A stretch of DNA of 64,000 nt from CALNBC01 sp040768925 (GTDB taxonomy: Bacteria > Bacillota > Clostridia > Christensenellales > CALWSW01): contig JAXGLZ010000003.1 in the NCBI GenBank assembly GCA_040768925.1, positions 496,001-560,000 on the forward strand, written 5' to 3'. How positions within the stretch are numbered: position 1 is the first letter of the stretch; each line of letters begins with the position of its first letter. Both the position numbers and the translations under genes were made by a program. The notes beneath the pieces are model-generated. The model worked only from the letters and a program-made list of their open reading frames with translations, made no database searches and was not told where the DNA came from. Below are positions 23,360-31,854 of the stretch, one piece after another.

Positions 23360-24805
23360 CTACTTTTCAAGGGGAAGGAGGCAGCCGGGGTTCATGATCC
23401 CCTTGGGATCAAGAGCGTCTTTGAGGGTGCGCATCAGGACGTAGGAAGAACCGAGCTCTTCCTTGATTCTGAGCACGCGGGCCTTGCCGATTCCGTGGTG
23501 GTGAACGATGGTGGCGGAGGGGTACTTCAGCACGACGTCGCAGACCGCGTCCATCACGGACCAATACTCCAGCTCCGAAGCTTCGGGGGAGGACATTTTG
23601 AGGAGGTACACAAAGTAGATGTTTGTGCCGTTCATATAGCTGTGGGAGACGTGGCCGCCGAACATGACGAGGTTTTGAACCTTGTTCGGAACGTATTCCA
23701 TCGCGTCGTCATAGATCTTGGCGATGTCGCTCCAGTTTGCGCAGATTTCGATGGTGGCGTAAGCGATGTTGGTTTCGCGGTAGCGCTGCTTTTCCAGTTC
23801 GGAACCGGTATAGTCGCAAAGGTCGTTCTTGTGGATGAACCAGTGGTCCACGGCCTTGGTGCCGATATCGACCGCGCCGTGATCCATGCAGATCTTGTGG
23901 ATGGACGCGCCGCTGACGGCGGCGACTTCGGCCGGGCCTTCGCAGGAGAAGAACATGAAGGCTTCTTCGTCCTTCAGCTTGACGGAACCGTAGTTGTGGT
24001 CCACGTCCGCCTTGTCATACAGGCGCACGACGGAGGGCTTGTAGCCCTTGGCCATGATCTCGCGCACGATCGCCAGGCCTTCGGGGAAGGTCTTCACGAT
24101 GTAGCCGTTGCGCCACATGTCGTTGGGATAATAGGGGAACAGCTTGACGGTGACTTCGGACATGAAGGCGATGGTGCCTTCCGCGCCGATCACAAAGTGC
24201 CGAAGATCCGGGCCGGCCGCGCGGCGGGGCACCGGGCGGATGCGGAAGACCTCTCCGTTGGGCAGCACGCCCTCAAGGCCGCAGACCATGTCTTCGATTC
24301 CGCCGTAATAGGTGGAGAACTGGCCGATGGAGCGGGTCGCGACCAGGCCGCCCAAGTGGGCCATCGGCTGGGACTGGGGGGAATGGCCGGTGGTCAGCCC
24401 GAGTTCGTTCACTTTCTTCTCAAGCTCGGCCAGGGGCGTGCCGCACTGAACGGTGGCGACCATGTTGACCGGATCGATTTCGATGATCTTGTTCATCGGC
24501 GAGCCGTCCATGATGATCGTGCGGTCGTCGATGACTTTGAGCTGGCCTTCGGAGCTGCTGGCGCCGGTGCGGATGATCACGTGGATGTCGTTCTCGTTGC
24601 AGTAAGCCAAAACCTTCGAGGCCATCTCGGTGCCGGTGATCTTGACGTAGCAAAGCGGCATGAACTGCGGCTTATAGCCGAACGCCTTCTGATAACCGCT
24701 CACCAGAACCGGGTCGAGCGCAAGTATTTTCTCATCGCTGGTAATAACGTTTTCGCCGCCGACGATAGCCGCAATCGCATTTGCCGTTGTTTCTTTCAGT
24801 AACAT
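23360..24805 (-). CDS. YgcU / alkyl-DHAP-synthase-like FAD-linked oxidase
   Basis: A 481-residue flavoprotein with an N-terminal PCMH-type FAD-binding domain ('RTGASSSEGQLKVID', 'TTGHSPQSQPMAHLGGLVAT') and a C-terminal FAD-oxidase cap ending in 'VHHHGIGKARVLRIKEE', the His-rich motif of the alkyl-DHAP-synthase group. The stretch 'RSIGQFSTYYGGIEDMVCGL' and the whole order match what I recall of E. coli YgcU, which is encoded near EtfAB-like proteins. It probably oxidises a hydroxy acid or polyol derivative. It lies between the YhfZ-like regulator and the FGGY kinase, all on the minus strand. Confidence 0.8.
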   Translation of the reverse strand: MLLKETTANAIAAIVGGENVITSDEKILALDPVLVSGYQKAFGYKPQFMPLCYVKITGTEMASKVLAYCNENDIHVIIRTGASSSEGQLKVIDDRTIIMDGSPMNKIIEIDPVNMVATVQCGTPLAELEKKVNELGLTTGHSPQSQPMAHLGGLVATRSIGQFSTYYGGIEDMVCGLEGVLPNGEVFRIRPVPRRAAGPDLRHFVIGAEGTIAFMSEVTVKLFPYYPNDMWRNGYIVKTFPEGLAIVREIMAKGYKPSVVRLYDKADVDHNYGSVKLKDEEAFMFFSCEGPAEVAAVSGASIHKICMDHGAVDIGTKAVDHWFIHKNDLCDYTGSELEKQRYRETNIAYATIEICANWSDIAKIYDDAMEYVPNKVQNLVMFGGHVSHSYMNGTNIYFVYLLKMSSPEASELEYWSVMDAVCDVVLKYPSATIVHHHGIGKARVLRIKEELGSSYVLMRTLKDALDPKGIMNPGCLLPLEK

Positions 24806-24894
24806 GGTTCCCTCCGTTGAATGTTGTGAAATGGATTTTTTGAAAAACTCGGAATACTTTCAAAACTGAACCCACGCCACAACAGCGGCAGGGA

Positions 24895-25809
24895 TCAGAA
24901 GTAACGCGTTTTCGTAGTTCCGGACAGGGCAAGCGCCTGAATCCTGGCGACTTTTTCCACGTCCACATGCTTCAGAATCAGCTTTTCGATTCCGTAATTA
25001 TCGCTGTTGATCAGAATAACCGGCGTGGTGACTTCGTCGTCCACTCCGAGATAGCTGAGGCTCACGCCCTTTGTGGGTATCACGTCGCTCCGCTGGGCAA
25101 GGGCGTCCACCTCTTTGGATTCGAGCCGGTTCAAGCAGTCGTGGTAATTGCCGTAAACGCGGACAACGTCCACGCCCTTGTAGGCAAGCTCGGAAATATA
25201 GCTCTGCTCGATGGCGGCCTCATAGATCGCGACCTTCATCCCCGGCCGGATCCTGTCCTCGTTCGGGTCGGAAAAAAACAGTCTGTACGGTTCGCAGTAC
25301 TTGCAGCCCGCAAGCTCGACGGCGATCTGAATATGGGGGTACTTATCCTTCAGCACCTGCGCCGCCAGCTTCGTCGTGATGATAAAGTGGCACTGCTTGT
25401 GGTTCAAAGCGTCGAAGCGCCGGCTTCCGGGCAGCATATAGCTCAGGTTGAAGGGCACTTTCGTTCCGTTGAACACCTCGGAAAGGCCGGTGAGCAGCGC
25501 GTCGTGGATCGGGCTGGAAGGCAGCGGCGCAAGGCCTAAAAGCGGGTCCCACCCCGTGTAGCGCCAGAGCTTTTTGTAATCCAGGTCGTAGACATAGGTG
25601 CCCTTTGGCCCGCGCTTGACGAATCTCACGCAGTTGTTATCCAGCAGAAACCGTATCGCGGTCTGTATCGTCCAGCGCGAAAAGCCGAACCGCTTTTCGT
25701 ATTCCGCGATGGGAATCATTCTGTCCCCTTCGGAAAGGTTCAGAAGATCCCTGGACAGCATGATGATTACCAGCCCGTTTTTCTGATAAAACTGCGTGGA
25801 TTCAGTCAT
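24895..25809 (-). CDS. YhfZ-like regulator: winged helix plus ligand-binding domain
   Basis: A 304-residue regulator. Residues about 10-75 form a winged helix ('DRMIPIAEYEKRFGFSRWTIQTAIRFLLDNNCVRFVKRG', a GntR-like layout). The rest resembles the periplasmic-binding-like effector domain of YhfZ-type proteins ('LNHKQCHFIITTKLAAQVLKD', 'GMKVAIYEAAIEQSYISELAYKGVDVV'). The start has an AGAGGAA site. It lies downstream of the DUF1667 gene after a 105-bp AT-rich gap, so it is probably expressed on its own. It is the best local candidate for binding the palindromes at 29504 and 29953; that link is inferred. Confidence 0.75.
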   Translation of the reverse strand: MTESTQFYQKNGLVIIMLSRDLLNLSEGDRMIPIAEYEKRFGFSRWTIQTAIRFLLDNNCVRFVKRGPKGTYVYDLDYKKLWRYTGWDPLLGLAPLPSSPIHDALLTGLSEVFNGTKVPFNLSYMLPGSRRFDALNHKQCHFIITTKLAAQVLKDKYPHIQIAVELAGCKYCEPYRLFFSDPNEDRIRPGMKVAIYEAAIEQSYISELAYKGVDVVRVYGNYHDCLNRLESKEVDALAQRSDVIPTKGVSLSYLGVDDEVTTPVILINSDNYGIEKLILKHVDVEKVARIQALALSGTTKTRYF

Positions 25810-25914
25810 TTTATTCCTCTTTCGGGCACCCGCTTGGCGAAGCGCCGGGAGATATTATTAAATATAATACAATAAAATGACCTTGTGTTCAAGAACGCCG
25901 GCGGCGCATGGCGC

Positions 25915-26280
25915 TTAAGAGCCCCGGCATTTTTGCATGCTCCGGGTTGCGACGACGTCGATCCCGGTGCCGCAGATGTCCTTCACCACGATGTCCCCGC
26001 ATTTGACCGGGGCGCGGACCAAGACCGAAAACAGCGCTTTTTGGCATTCGAACAGCTTGGCCTTCGGCACTTCGCCGGTGGTGATCACCGGAAGCCGGCC
26101 GGTTCGCGCCCCCGTGAGCTTGATCGTGGAAGTCAGCATCCGGGTGGGCGCGGTGTGCTCGCTTGTCGCAAAAGCCACGCCGCGTTTGCATTTGTGGCCT
26201 GTTATGATCAGTCCGTCCGACCCTTCTTCCACTGTGATCAGGCAGGAATTCGGGCAGACGATGCAGGTGTATTCAGCCAT
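25915..26280 (-). CDS. DUF1667 protein of the glycerol-3-phosphate dehydrogenase operon
   Basis: A 121-residue DUF1667 protein with N-terminal 'CIVCPNSCLI' and later 'GHKCKRGV' cysteines and the 'RMLTSTIKLTG' block. In Clostridia this family is encoded directly after a GlpA-type flavoprotein and a disulfide-oxidoreductase-like flavoprotein, exactly as here. The cysteines suggest an iron-sulfur or metal-binding subunit. It starts three bases after the upstream stop, so the three genes form one operon. Confidence 0.9.
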   Translation of the reverse strand: MAEYTCIVCPNSCLITVEEGSDGLIITGHKCKRGVAFATSEHTAPTRMLTSTIKLTGARTGRLPVITTGEVPKAKLFECQKALFSVLVRAPVKCGDIVVKDICGTGIDVVATRSMQKCRGS

Positions 26281-26283
26281 GGC

Positions 26284-27534
26284 TCAAACCTCCTTCACGC
26301 TGACCAGAATATCGGCCGTTCCTTCGGCCTGGGCGGAAAAAGCCATCATCTCCGGCGGGGCCGCATGGGTTTCCCGTTTTTCCGCGATGACCCTGCCGCC
26401 CTCTTCGCAGGTCAGCAGCACCCTGGTCATCGGCTTTGTGACCCTGAGATAGAAGCCGGTTTTTTCGTCAGCGTCCGCCCGCACCCTTTGGGGGACGACG
26501 AAATTGACGTTTTCCCCGGCCTTGACGGCTCTGTACTCCGGATCTTTTTGCAATTCCCCCCGGATGAACTTCAGCGCGCCTTTTGCGGCGGTCACGCCGG
26601 AGGCGGAAACGTAATCCACAAGGTCAAAAACCACCGCGACGTTTCCCGCCGCGAAGATGCCGGGAACGCTGGTCATCATGTTGTTGTCCAGCACCGGGCC
26701 TTTGGTCTTTTTGTCCATCTCGAGTTTTGCGCCTCTGGACAGCTCGTTTTCGGGGATCAGCCCGACGGCGAGAACCAGCAGATCGCAGGGGATATACTGC
26801 TCCGTTCCCTCGATCGCGCGGAAGTCCGGCCCCACTTTGGCCACCGTGACCCCTTCGATGCGCTTTTTGCCATGCACGCGCACCACCGTCGTCGAAAGGT
26901 GGAGGGGAATGCTGTAATCGTCCAGGCATTGGACGATGTTCCTCGTCAGCCCGCCGGGGTTGGGCATGGCCTCGTAAACGCCCTCGACCGTTATGCCCTC
27001 AAGGGTCATGCGGCGGGCCATGATCAGGCCGATGTCGCCTGAACCCAGGATGACGGCGCGCTTGCCCGGAAGAAACCCTTCGATATTGATATAGCGCTGG
27101 ACGGCCCCCGCCGTCAGCACGCCCGCGGGCCGAAAGCCGTAAATATACACCTGGCTGGCCGTGCGCTCCCGGCACCCCATGGCCAGGATCACGGATTTGC
27201 ACTCGATGCGCATCATGCCGTCTTTGGGGTTGATGGCATAAATCACGCGGTCTTCGGTCAGCTCGACGACCATAGTGTCCAGCTTGACCTCGATTTCCCG
27301 CTCCGCCGCCATGTCCACGTATCTTTGGGCGTATTCGGTGCCCGAAAGGCGCTGCCCGAAGCGGTGCAGGCCGAAGCCGTCGTGGATGCACTGCTGGAGA
27401 ATGCCGCCAAGGTCCTGGTCGCGTTCCAGGATCAACACTTTTTCCGCGCCGCCGTCTTTCGCTTCGACGGCCGCGGCCAGTCCCGCGGGGCCGCCGCCGA
27501 TGACCGCAACGTCAACAACAATATTCTTCATCAT
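26284..27534 (-). CDS. FAD/NAD-dependent oxidoreductase of the GlpA complex
   Basis: A 416-residue pyridine-nucleotide-disulfide-oxidoreductase family flavoprotein. It has an FAD motif 'VAVIGGGPAGLAAAVEAKDGG', an NAD(P) motif 'RAVILGSGDIGLIMARRM', and 'GIFAAGNVAVVFDLVDYVSASG' near the C-terminus. It lacks a CxxxxC redox pair of disulfide reductases. It lies 12 bp after the GlpA gene and before DUF1667; together they are thought to pass electrons from glycerol 3-phosphate oxidation to NAD or another carrier. A GGGAGG site precedes the ATG. Confidence 0.88.
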   Translation of the reverse strand: MMKNIVVDVAVIGGGPAGLAAAVEAKDGGAEKVLILERDQDLGGILQQCIHDGFGLHRFGQRLSGTEYAQRYVDMAAEREIEVKLDTMVVELTEDRVIYAINPKDGMMRIECKSVILAMGCRERTASQVYIYGFRPAGVLTAGAVQRYINIEGFLPGKRAVILGSGDIGLIMARRMTLEGITVEGVYEAMPNPGGLTRNIVQCLDDYSIPLHLSTTVVRVHGKKRIEGVTVAKVGPDFRAIEGTEQYIPCDLLVLAVGLIPENELSRGAKLEMDKKTKGPVLDNNMMTSVPGIFAAGNVAVVFDLVDYVSASGVTAAKGALKFIRGELQKDPEYRAVKAGENVNFVVPQRVRADADEKTGFYLRVTKPMTRVLLTCEEGGRVIAEKRETHAAPPEMMAFSAQAEGTADILVSVKEV

Positions 27535-27546
27535 CAGCGCCTCCCC

Positions 27547-29304
27547 TCAATCCCGCGCTTCCGGGCGGTCGTCCTGAAGCAGGATGTTCGAGCCCTCGCC
27601 TGTAAGCGTGATTTCCGTCAGGTCTTTACCAAGTTCCCGGGCGATGATTTCCAGCACCCTGGGCTGGCAGAACCCGCCCTGGCAGCGCCCCATGCCCGCC
27701 CTGGTCCGGTTCTTGATCGCGGTGACCGAGCCGGGCAGCAGCGGCGAATGGATGGCGTCTATGATCTCGCCCTCGGAGACCTGCTCACAGCGGCAGATGA
27801 TCCGGCCGTAGCGCGGGTCCTTTTCGATCAGCTCCGCCTGCTCCTCCCGGGTCATATGGCGGAATTCCACCGGCTTTGCCCTGTATGGGTTGTAATCCTC
27901 CCGAATGCGGACCTCTTTGCCCTCTTCTTTGATGGCGTCCACAACGAAGCCCACGACCCTGTCCGCGATCGCCGGAGCGGAAGCCACCGCCGGGGACTGG
28001 GTGCACGCGGCGTGAATAAAGCCTTTTGTCACTTCGGAAGGCTCGATCACGAAGTCTTCCTTGAAATCCGCCGGCCTTGCGCCGCAAAAGATCTTGATGA
28101 TGTCCGCCTTGGTGGAATTGGGGTCCTGATGGCAGCCGGACATAATGTAATCCAAGCCTTCCTGGGTGGTTTCGGTGTCTTCCTTGTCCGGAACCTCGAC
28201 CGCGGAAGGGCCGCAAAGCAGGTTGTTCTCCGGCGTGGGGTGCATGCCGCCGCCCTTGGATTCCGCGAGTTTTCCGGCTTTGACCAGCCCGGTCAGGATC
28301 GCCACGCCGCCCCTGAACGCCGGGGGAGTGGATTTGTCGAATATCGCGATCGTTCCTTTTCGGTTGTGGATCGTATAGATCCAGTCCTTCGCCATCTTGG
28401 CGATGTCGTCGGCGTAAACGCCCGCCGCGTTGATCAGGAACTTCGTTTTGATGATCCCCTTGTCCGTCACCAGGGCGGAGATCCTGTCTTCTTTTAGGTC
28501 CACTCCGCAGGCCGTGGTGTTGAACATGAATTTTACGCCGTTTTCCACCGCGTTTTCGCCCAGCGCCACGCAGACGTATTGGGTTTCCACAAATCCGTGG
28601 GAAGGCAGGTGCAGCGCGGCTTTGACGTCTATATTCTGTTCCGCAAGGCCCGGCTCGATTTCCCTCGCACGAACGGGGTCCACCATGGTGATGCCGTCCA
28701 CGCCGTTTAAAAGGCCGACATAGAACCGCTCTGCCAGCTTCGGAATATCGTTCAGATCCGTTATCACGTCAAGATAACCCAGCCGTTTCAGGCCGATGTT
28801 CAGCTCCCGCTCCCAGTCGGAATAGCGGCGGTTGCCCTTGATGTTCAGCTCGCTTTTCAGCGTGCCGGGCTTGCAGGCCATTCCGTGGTGGATGCAGCCG
28901 TTGTTCGCCTTTGAGGCGCCGGCGGAAACATCGTCTTCCTTTTCCACGACGACGATCTTCAGGTTGTATTTGCAAAGCTCCCTGGCGATCGCGCAGCCGA
29001 TGATGCCCGCGCCCACGACCACAACGTCCGCCGTGTCGATCACGCCGGTTTCCCGGCCTTTTTTGACGAACGGAGCATAGTCCTTCTTTGGGATGACGAG
29101 GCCCTTCACCGTCATTTCGCTGACGGCGTTCCTGATTCCGGGATAGTGCGCGGCCGCATGGCCGACTTCCACCAGGGTGTTCCAGGAACTGCATTCCCCA
29201 TAAAGGGTCGCGATTGCCCGGTCGTCAACCTTTGCATGAACCTTCTCGTTCGGGAACTGCTGGGCGAGCATCTCGTTTACCGATTGTTCAAGTTGTTCAA
29301 GCAT
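27547..29304 (-). CDS. glpA: GlpA-type FAD-dependent glycerol-3-phosphate dehydrogenase with BON-like extension
   Basis: A 585-residue flavoprotein. Residues about 93-470 are a DAO-type FAD domain ('VVVVGAGIIGCAIARELCKY', 'SKANNGCIHHGMACKPGTLK', 'AAGVYADDIA'). The C-terminus carries a BFD-like [2Fe-2S] domain ('RIICRCEQVSEGEIIDAIHS', 'GMGRCQGGFCQPRV'). Residues 1-75 are an extra N-terminal segment with a BON-like alpha/beta pattern ('KVHAKVDDRAIATLYGECSS', 'GIRNAVSEMTVKGL'). Ordinary GlpA proteins begin at the FAD motif. It should oxidise sn-glycerol 3-phosphate or a related phosphate ester to a keto product. The ATG follows AAGGTGAG. It is first in a three-gene operon. Confidence 0.85.
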   Translation of the reverse strand: MLEQLEQSVNEMLAQQFPNEKVHAKVDDRAIATLYGECSSWNTLVEVGHAAAHYPGIRNAVSEMTVKGLVIPKKDYAPFVKKGRETGVIDTADVVVVGAGIIGCAIARELCKYNLKIVVVEKEDDVSAGASKANNGCIHHGMACKPGTLKSELNIKGNRRYSDWERELNIGLKRLGYLDVITDLNDIPKLAERFYVGLLNGVDGITMVDPVRAREIEPGLAEQNIDVKAALHLPSHGFVETQYVCVALGENAVENGVKFMFNTTACGVDLKEDRISALVTDKGIIKTKFLINAAGVYADDIAKMAKDWIYTIHNRKGTIAIFDKSTPPAFRGGVAILTGLVKAGKLAESKGGGMHPTPENNLLCGPSAVEVPDKEDTETTQEGLDYIMSGCHQDPNSTKADIIKIFCGARPADFKEDFVIEPSEVTKGFIHAACTQSPAVASAPAIADRVVGFVVDAIKEEGKEVRIREDYNPYRAKPVEFRHMTREEQAELIEKDPRYGRIICRCEQVSEGEIIDAIHSPLLPGSVTAIKNRTRAGMGRCQGGFCQPRVLEIIARELGKDLTEITLTGEGSNILLQDDRPEARD

Positions 29305-29503
29305 TCTCTCACCTTCCATACACAATGATTATCCGAATGGTTTTCCTAAAAATGCGATCTTGCCGAAAAGCCGAAGGTCCTTCGCGAAGAACGGCTCAAA
29401 CTGGTTTCATCAAATGTAATTTATTCCGTACTTATTGTGTCTGTTCCAGCGCGGTTGCCGGATCATGACGAATATTAATAATACTGATTCGGGATTGCTT
29501 ACT

Positions 29504-29519
29504 GTATGGTTTACCGTAC
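29504..29519. promoter_or_regulatory. Palindromic operator candidate upstream of the glpA operon
   Basis: GTATGG TTTA CCGTAC, an inverted repeat with one G-T mismatch, about 200 bp before the GlpA start. The same palindrome (GTACGG TTTT CCGTAT) lies before the etf operon at 29953, so this looks like a shared regulator site. A further single half-site (CCGTAC) lies near 29435. Confidence 0.6.
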
Positions 29520-29700
29520 TATGTTCTTCTAAAAAATAACAGGTCATCCCTTGATATATTCAGTTTATCCGCATGGAATACCATTGTCAATACCCAAAAA
29601 TTTATATCATTAAACCTGGTCTACGCCGTCCGGAAGGATCATGCAGCCAGACGCAAATCATGCGCCCCGCAAGGCGGGTTCGGATGATACCGCTTTGGGC

Positions 29701-29858
29701 TAAGGTAAAGGGAGTGAATCCTTTCGCCGCCAAGCAGCCGGTTTGGCGGTCAAAATGTTTCCAGAGCCGGAAAATAGGTCTGCGGCAAGCGCCGGCAACC
29801 CTGGCGATGGCGCGTCTTTCGGTCTTGGAAACCAGAGGGGCTTAGTTCCCTTTGCCTG
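29701..29858. repeat. Degenerate copy of a MITE-like intergenic repeat
   Basis: Its left end (TAAGGTAAAGGGAGTGAATCC) and right end (complement TCAGGCAAAGGGAACTAAGC) are inverted to each other. Both also match the ends of the element at 60426-60683, including 'CGCCGCCAAGC.GCC' inside the left end and 'CGCCATCGC' inside the right end. It has no coding capacity. Confidence 0.6.
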
Positions 29859-29880
29859 AATTGCAAACCGTTCCGCTTGC

Positions 29881-29909
29881 TTGACAACTTTCGGCCCTTA
29901 TGCTATTTG
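29881..29909 (+). promoter_or_regulatory. Promoter candidate for the etf operon
   Basis: TTGACA, 17-bp spacer, then TATTTG with a preceding TG (extended -10). The palindrome at 29953 lies about 40 bp after the predicted start point, a position suited to repression. Confidence 0.55.
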
Positions 29910-29952
29910 TTAATATGAACGCGCATACCGCGTGCTTGTTTTTCGGGTTATA

Positions 29953-29968
29953 GTACGGTTTTCCGTAT
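29953..29968. promoter_or_regulatory. Palindromic operator candidate upstream of the etf operon
   Basis: TACGG TTTT CCGTA is a perfect inverted repeat (core 29954-29967), 41 bp before the first etfB. It matches the site at 29504 in sequence, arm length and spacing. Confidence 0.65.
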
Positions 29969-30008
29969 TCTGTTTTCAAACTGCCTTTCCTCTTTTCGGA
30001 GGTCGAAC

Positions 30009-30806
30009 ATGATCAAAATACTGACAGCATTCAAAATAATCGACGATTTTGACGGCGTTTTGCCAAGCGACTGGGAAAATCTGGGGACAAACCCTCCGGA
30101 CACCAGTTACAGCAAGCGGATTCTGAACTGCTTTGACGAAGCCGCCCTGGAAAACGCGCTGCTGCTCAAAGACGAGCTGCGCGCGTCGGAAAAAGAAGTG
30201 CAGCTTACCGCGCTGACAATTTGCCCCGGCTATTCCTCGCACATCCTCAAAAACCTTCCGGCCATCCAGTTCGACCGGGTCTGCGTGATTGAAACCGGCG
30301 CGGACCTTCGTTTCGACCCTGTGGCCACCGCTTCCCTGATCGCTGATTTTGTGAAAAAGGACGGCGGGTTCGACCTGATCCTTGCCGGCAAGCAGGCTCC
30401 GCCGGCAAACAGCGGGATCGTGCCCTTTGCCCTGGCGAATTTGCTGGGGATGGACATCGTGACCGACGTTGTGGAGCTTTCCTTCTGCCAAACCCCCGGC
30501 GCGCTTCGCGTGACCCACGCTTTGGACGAAGGCGTCTGCGCGGAAAACGACAGCCTGCCCCTCGTCTGCACCATGGGCAACACGGCCCGTTCCTATCTTC
30601 GCATGCCCACCCTTCGGGAAAAACTGGCCACGAAATCCTATTCCCCGGAACAGTATGAGGCAAAGCCCGCCCTGTTCGGCGGATTTGCGTTGAAGTCCCT
30701 GATTCGGGAGCACGACGAAAGGCCGTGCGAATTCGCCCCCGGTTCTTCCCCGGGCGAAATGGCCGCCGCGATTTTTGAACGCTACATCAAGGGGGTGCGG
30801 GAATGA
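30009..30806 (+). CDS. Electron transfer flavoprotein beta-like subunit, degenerate (YgcR-like)
   Basis: A 265-residue EtfB homologue ('ILTAFKIIDDFDG', 'RVCVIETGADLRFDPVATASLIADF', 'FDLILAGKQAPPANSGIVPFALANLLGM'). The beta-subunit nucleotide signature in normal EtfB, 'GRQ..D.DT.QVGP..A..L', reads 'GKQAPPANSGIVPFALANLL' here, so the Asp-x-Asp part is lost. A similar change occurs in E. coli YgcR as I recall it. AMP or FAD binding may thus differ. It overlaps the next gene by ATGA. It probably pairs with the EtfA-like protein 30803-31840 as electron acceptor of the dehydrogenase downstream or of the YgcU-like oxidase. Confidence 0.75.
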   Translation: MIKILTAFKIIDDFDGVLPSDWENLGTNPPDTSYSKRILNCFDEAALENALLLKDELRASEKEVQLTALTICPGYSSHILKNLPAIQFDRVCVIETGADLRFDPVATASLIADFVKKDGGFDLILAGKQAPPANSGIVPFALANLLGMDIVTDVVELSFCQTPGALRVTHALDEGVCAENDSLPLVCTMGNTARSYLRMPTLREKLATKSYSPEQYEAKPALFGGFALKSLIREHDERPCEFAPGSSPGEMAAAIFERYIKGVRE

Positions 30807-31840
30807 ACGCCGCGATTGTGCTTTGCGCCGACCGCATACCCCAATTTGCGGAGCCCGGCTTCAAAGAATTCGCCCCTTCCCTTTCGGGAATGGCCGCCGC
30901 CGCGCGGCAGGCAGGGGCAAGCGGCCTGACGATCTGGGTGCTCTGCGCTTCGGCGGAGGCCGCGGACCGCTGCAAAGAAGCCGTGCCGGGCGAAGCCGCA
31001 AAGCTTCGCGCGGATGTTCTTTTTGCCCTTTGCCCTGGGTTTTTCGCACAGCCCGCATCCCGCCCCTCAAAAGCCGCGGGGCCGCTGTTTTCGCTTTTTT
31101 CCCGCGAACGGCCGGAATTGGTGCTGTTTGAGGACGGCATCCGTTCCCGGGAACTGGCCCTGCGCCTTGCTTTTGACGCGCAGGCCGCCTGCATGACCGA
31201 GGTGCGCGGGTTTGAGCGGGGCGAAACCCTTTCCCTTCTCCGCTCGTCGTACAACGCGAACCTCACCGCCGTGCTGGAACTGCCCCTGCCCGCAGCGGAG
31301 CGCCCCGGGGTGTTCACGGTTGTGCCGGGGGACTTCCCCCCGGTTTCGGAAGCGGATGAACCTGCGGCGTTTGCGCCTGAAATTCGCCGGGCCGAGCTTT
31401 CTTGCGGCGCCGGCGCAAAAGAAGCCGAAAGCGCCGCCGTCCTGCTTCCTGCAAAGGTGGAAACCGGGCTGAAATCGGCAAAACGGGTGGTGATCTGCGG
31501 TCACGGGATGGGCGGCGCGGAAAAAGTGCAGTCCGCCCGCGATTTGGCAAAGGCCTTTTCCGCCTCCCTCGGGGGAACGCGCCCCGCCGCGATCGACGGC
31601 TGGATCGACCACAGCCAGCTCGTCGGCATTTCCGGCTCTTTCATCAAGCCGGAAATCTGCATCGTCCTCGGCGCGTCCGGCGCCCGGGCGTTTGCCGCGG
31701 GCGTGCGCGAAAGCGGGCTGATGATCGCCGTGAATACGGATGAAACGGCCGCCATTTTCAGAATGAGCGACGCGGGCGCCGTCTGCGACTGCGCCGAATT
31801 TGCCGCCGAGCTTGCAATGCTCATCGAAGCGAACACATAG
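30803..31840 (+). CDS. Electron transfer flavoprotein alpha-like subunit, divergent (YgcQ-like)
   Basis: A 345-residue EtfA homologue. The C-terminal FAD domain is recognisable: 'RVVICGHGMGGAEKVQSARDLAKAF', 'AAIDGWIDHSQLVGISGSFIKPEICIVLGASGARAFAAG' and 'IAVNTDETAAIFRMSDAGAVCD'. Normal family residues are 'GQTGK..P.LYIA.GISGA.QH', so the flavin loop is altered (GISGS for GQTGK, ASGARAF for ISGAIQH). FAD binding may still occur, with changed properties. It is translationally coupled to the beta-like gene before it. No ferredoxin domain, unlike the second alpha subunit at 34192. Confidence 0.75.
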   Translation: MNAAIVLCADRIPQFAEPGFKEFAPSLSGMAAAARQAGASGLTIWVLCASAEAADRCKEAVPGEAAKLRADVLFALCPGFFAQPASRPSKAAGPLFSLFSRERPELVLFEDGIRSRELALRLAFDAQAACMTEVRGFERGETLSLLRSSYNANLTAVLELPLPAAERPGVFTVVPGDFPPVSEADEPAAFAPEIRRAELSCGAGAKEAESAAVLLPAKVETGLKSAKRVVICGHGMGGAEKVQSARDLAKAFSASLGGTRPAAIDGWIDHSQLVGISGSFIKPEICIVLGASGARAFAAGVRESGLMIAVNTDETAAIFRMSDAGAVCDCAEFAAELAMLIEANT

Positions 31841-31854
31841 AAAGGTTTTTTAAT

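Noticed and set aside
30009..31840. First EtfAB pair as pseudogenes
   Set aside because: Frames are full length, coupled by ATGA and well conserved overall; altered motifs suggest changed function rather than decay.
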